A DNA stretch of 64,000 bases. Source: Hymenochaete sp. R1 (taxonomy: Eukaryota > Basidiomycota > Agaricomycetes > Hymenochaetales > Hymenochaetaceae). How positions within the stretch are numbered: position 1 is the stretch's first letter; each line of letters begins with the position of its first letter. Shown here in pieces: positions 62,010-64,000 of the stretch. The DNA is taken from the NCBI GenBank assembly GCA_019400425.1, contig JAFREE010000026.1, forward strand, positions 144,395 to 208,394, in the 5' to 3' direction. Both the position numbers and the translations under genes were made by a program. The notes under the pieces were generated by a model that was given only the letters and a program-made list of their open reading frames with translations, was not told the origin of the DNA and searched no databases.

Positions 62010-63787
62010 ATGGTTTCAGGTTCTGAGCTTCACTGGCGGCAGTGCGATATCATTGAATTTCTTGGGTCCGCGTGCCAGCGAGTCAATGACGAAGAGGGCC
62101 GGGAGCAGGGAGCCAACTGGTGGCCGGAGGATGCTCTGGACATAAAAAGGTAAGAGCATTTCGTCAGCCATTCTTTACCTTGCTCAACGTGCAACAGCCT
62201 CCAGGACCAACGTATATACAAACAAACTACAAATGCATACCGTCAATTAAAGAAAACGCGAACTCTCCTCACAGCAGCAGCAGACGTACTTGATGCCAAA
62301 GTATGCAAACTTCACCAGATTATCATAACAGCATCGCGTCACTGTGGTATGGCAAGTCTGCCGGATGGTATCCTGCTGGAGATCATGAAAATGGCTATTT
62401 TCGAGAACAGGGTGTTTTGGATATTAAGGTCCAAAATGATCCTGAATTTGGTTCTGGTTAATCGTCGCTTCCGTGATATCGTATATTTCAACTCGAGCTT
62501 ATGGTCAAAAATAGGCCCTGAAACGTCACTCGCACTAACTCGAAGAATGCTTGTCATGAGCAAGAATCATTCACTGCACTTTACATTTCGGGAACATGAT
62601 CAAGCTCTGAGTTTTGCTTTGCTTGTTCCCCACATCCACCGTGTAGAAACATTCGTATTCGGTGAATATCGATTTCCCGAGTTCGCACAGCTCATTCTGC
62701 AATTGCTGGCGCTTTCTCCCAATCCCGATTTTTCGGCCGTACGAAACATTGCACTCCCAGCGGTAAATGTCTACCGTGCTTCACCAAGCCCAGCGGTTGA
62801 CGAGAGAAAGAGGGCTGCCTTTCATCGCCTTTTCACAGCATGGAAATTCCCCAACGCCACAGACTTGGTGTTTCTCGACATTCTACATACGCCCGAGTCA
62901 TTTCCATCATGTTCGAAGATCGTTGTGCGTACCTGCCCCACGGGATTTGCCAATCTCCAATACGATCTCAATCTTCTTCCATCATTTGCGGCATTGTCTT
63001 CATTGTCCATTGTTTTCCAAGTGGTCTACGATGGCGGACCTCACATCACGACTCTGGTATCGGACCAAGTCATCGATCTTCCACAGCTCCGCTTCTTCAG
63101 TTTCAAAATGATCGGGACTCAATGGATTGGGGTTTCTGGTAATCTTGAAGACACTCGTAATTTTTGAGGATCTTCCGCATATCCAACATTCATGCTTTGG
63201 ATATCTGCTTCGTTTACCGCACATGCTCGGACTTGAGCGTTATCAACGCCGAAGAAGAACATTTCTTTCTCCACCCAGAACCATATTTATCCTTGCGGAG
63301 TTTTAGCCTAGAACTCTTTCAGGGCCACAAACTGATATATGGAGAAGGTTCTGACTTCGACGAGAACGAATACGACGGTCCGGACGAGGATGACGACTAT
63401 TTCGCCGATGTCTGTACTTGTGTCGGGCATTATTTTCCCGCTTTGGAATCCTTGCAGCTTTTGGCGCCGGAATTAGTGGATAACAAAATACATCTCCAGA
63501 ATCCAACTCCTCTCGCCGTTCTTGGGACATTACGCGCAATAAGCATAGTCATCAGTGGTGGTGCATCAGCAGAAATCAATAGGTTTCTGAACACGCTGAT
63601 ACTTGAAGTAGAGACACCACTCTCGCGAATTGACATTCTCGTAGATTTTCAATCTATCTACTTCGGCCAACGTGCAATGGAGCGCGCAGCCTACAACGTC
63701 AAAAAGCTAAAGGAACTCAGCCCACGTACTGTGGTCACCGCGCAGAGTTGGTGTCCCAAAGATCCGTCTTACACATTTGACGACTGA
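62010..63787 (+). pseudogene. F-box-like protein, family member 4, broken by a one-base deletion
   Basis: Exon 1 is 62010-62149 and exon 2 starts at 62198 (phase 2, as in the other members). The reading frame runs through IIEFLGSACQRVNDEEG, a WWPEDALDIK motif, the F-box-like LPDGILLEIMKMAI with VNRRFRDIVYFNSSLWSKIG, and FSFKMIGTQW. It then hits a stop at 63165-63167. One base later the homologous sequence continues (FLRIFRISNIHALDICF, EEHFFLHPEPYLSLRSF) to 63787. A single missing T in the TTTTT run at about 63160-63164 explains this; with it restored the length would be about 576 residues, close to member 3. This could be a true pseudogene or a homopolymer sequencing error. Otherwise no decay is visible. 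Confidence 0.75.
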
Positions 63788-64000
63788 CTTTCATGCTGAA
63801 CGTGAGTTACGTTTTGTTTAATGACAACTTTACTTCGAATTTCCAAAACACTTTTTTTTGTTCTCGACAGCCCCCGCCCTCTCCCCCTTCGTCCCTGAGT
63901 TTGGCCCCGCCTTTCAAAGCCCGATCCGTCGTATTCTTATGTTATTTTTGAATTGGCCAGACCTTGTTTGTTACCGGAGTGCCTTCAATGTGATGATTAT
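63788..64000. other. 3' flank at the window end
   Basis: 213 bp after the last gene, with a T8 run; nothing else seen. Confidence 0.5.

Overview
This window looks like a chromosomal segment of an agaricomycete (mushroom-forming basidiomycete). It has multi-exon genes with GT-AG introns mostly of 45-90 nt, polypyrimidine and simple-repeat intergenic DNA, and lineage-specific F-box paralogs. Gene order alternates strands as in a filamentous fungal genome, with no operons. I saw no rRNA, tRNA, CRISPR array or intact transposon. Exon coordinates were worked out by hand from splice sites and reading frame.

Region by region. 1-327 is the 3' end of a GET3 ATPase gene. 1917-4583 (minus) is a YAP1/Pap1-type redox bZIP factor, followed by about 4.3 kb without a gene. 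8852-9520 (minus) is a small secreted double-psi beta-barrel protein. 12375-17428 (minus) is the SWI/SNF or RSC catalytic ATPase (SNF2/STH1 type); it carries one frameshift and one in-frame stop in otherwise conserved sequence. It is divergent from 17727-19397 (plus), which I identify as a probable MEI4/Rec24 meiotic double-strand-break protein. A hypothetical gene (19648-20415, minus) is followed by Ku80 (21215-24432, plus). 25327-27071 is the first of four F-box-like genes.

From 28 to 46 kb: a nucleotidyltransferase-fold protein (28466-29270, minus), an unrecognised 563-residue protein (31198-32956, plus), the ribosome-biogenesis helicase DBP3 (33408-35904, minus), F-box gene 2 (36070-37707), a rhodanese plus tyrosine-phosphatase MAP-kinase phosphatase candidate (39847-44171, plus), and a second nucleotidyltransferase paralog (46008-46810, plus) with exactly the same exon lengths as the first.

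From 48 to 64 kb: an UNC93-like MFS membrane protein with two micro-exons (48148-51804, minus), the ER-shaping protein YOP1 (53894-54730, minus), the oligosaccharyltransferase subunit OST5 (55147-55538, plus), the RNA polymerase I subunit RPA12 (55781-56462, minus), an unrecognised Q-rich protein (57123-58678, plus), and tandem F-box genes 3 and 4, the latter frameshifted.

Functional threads, by inference: DNA breaks (MEI4 makes them, Ku80 repairs them), stress signalling (YAP1 and a phosphatase with CRE-like sites upstream), ribosome production (DBP3, RPA12), and ER membrane biology (GET3, YOP1, OST5). The least explained elements are the paired minimal nucleotidyltransferases and the F-box family sharing an LWP motif and a phase-2 intron.
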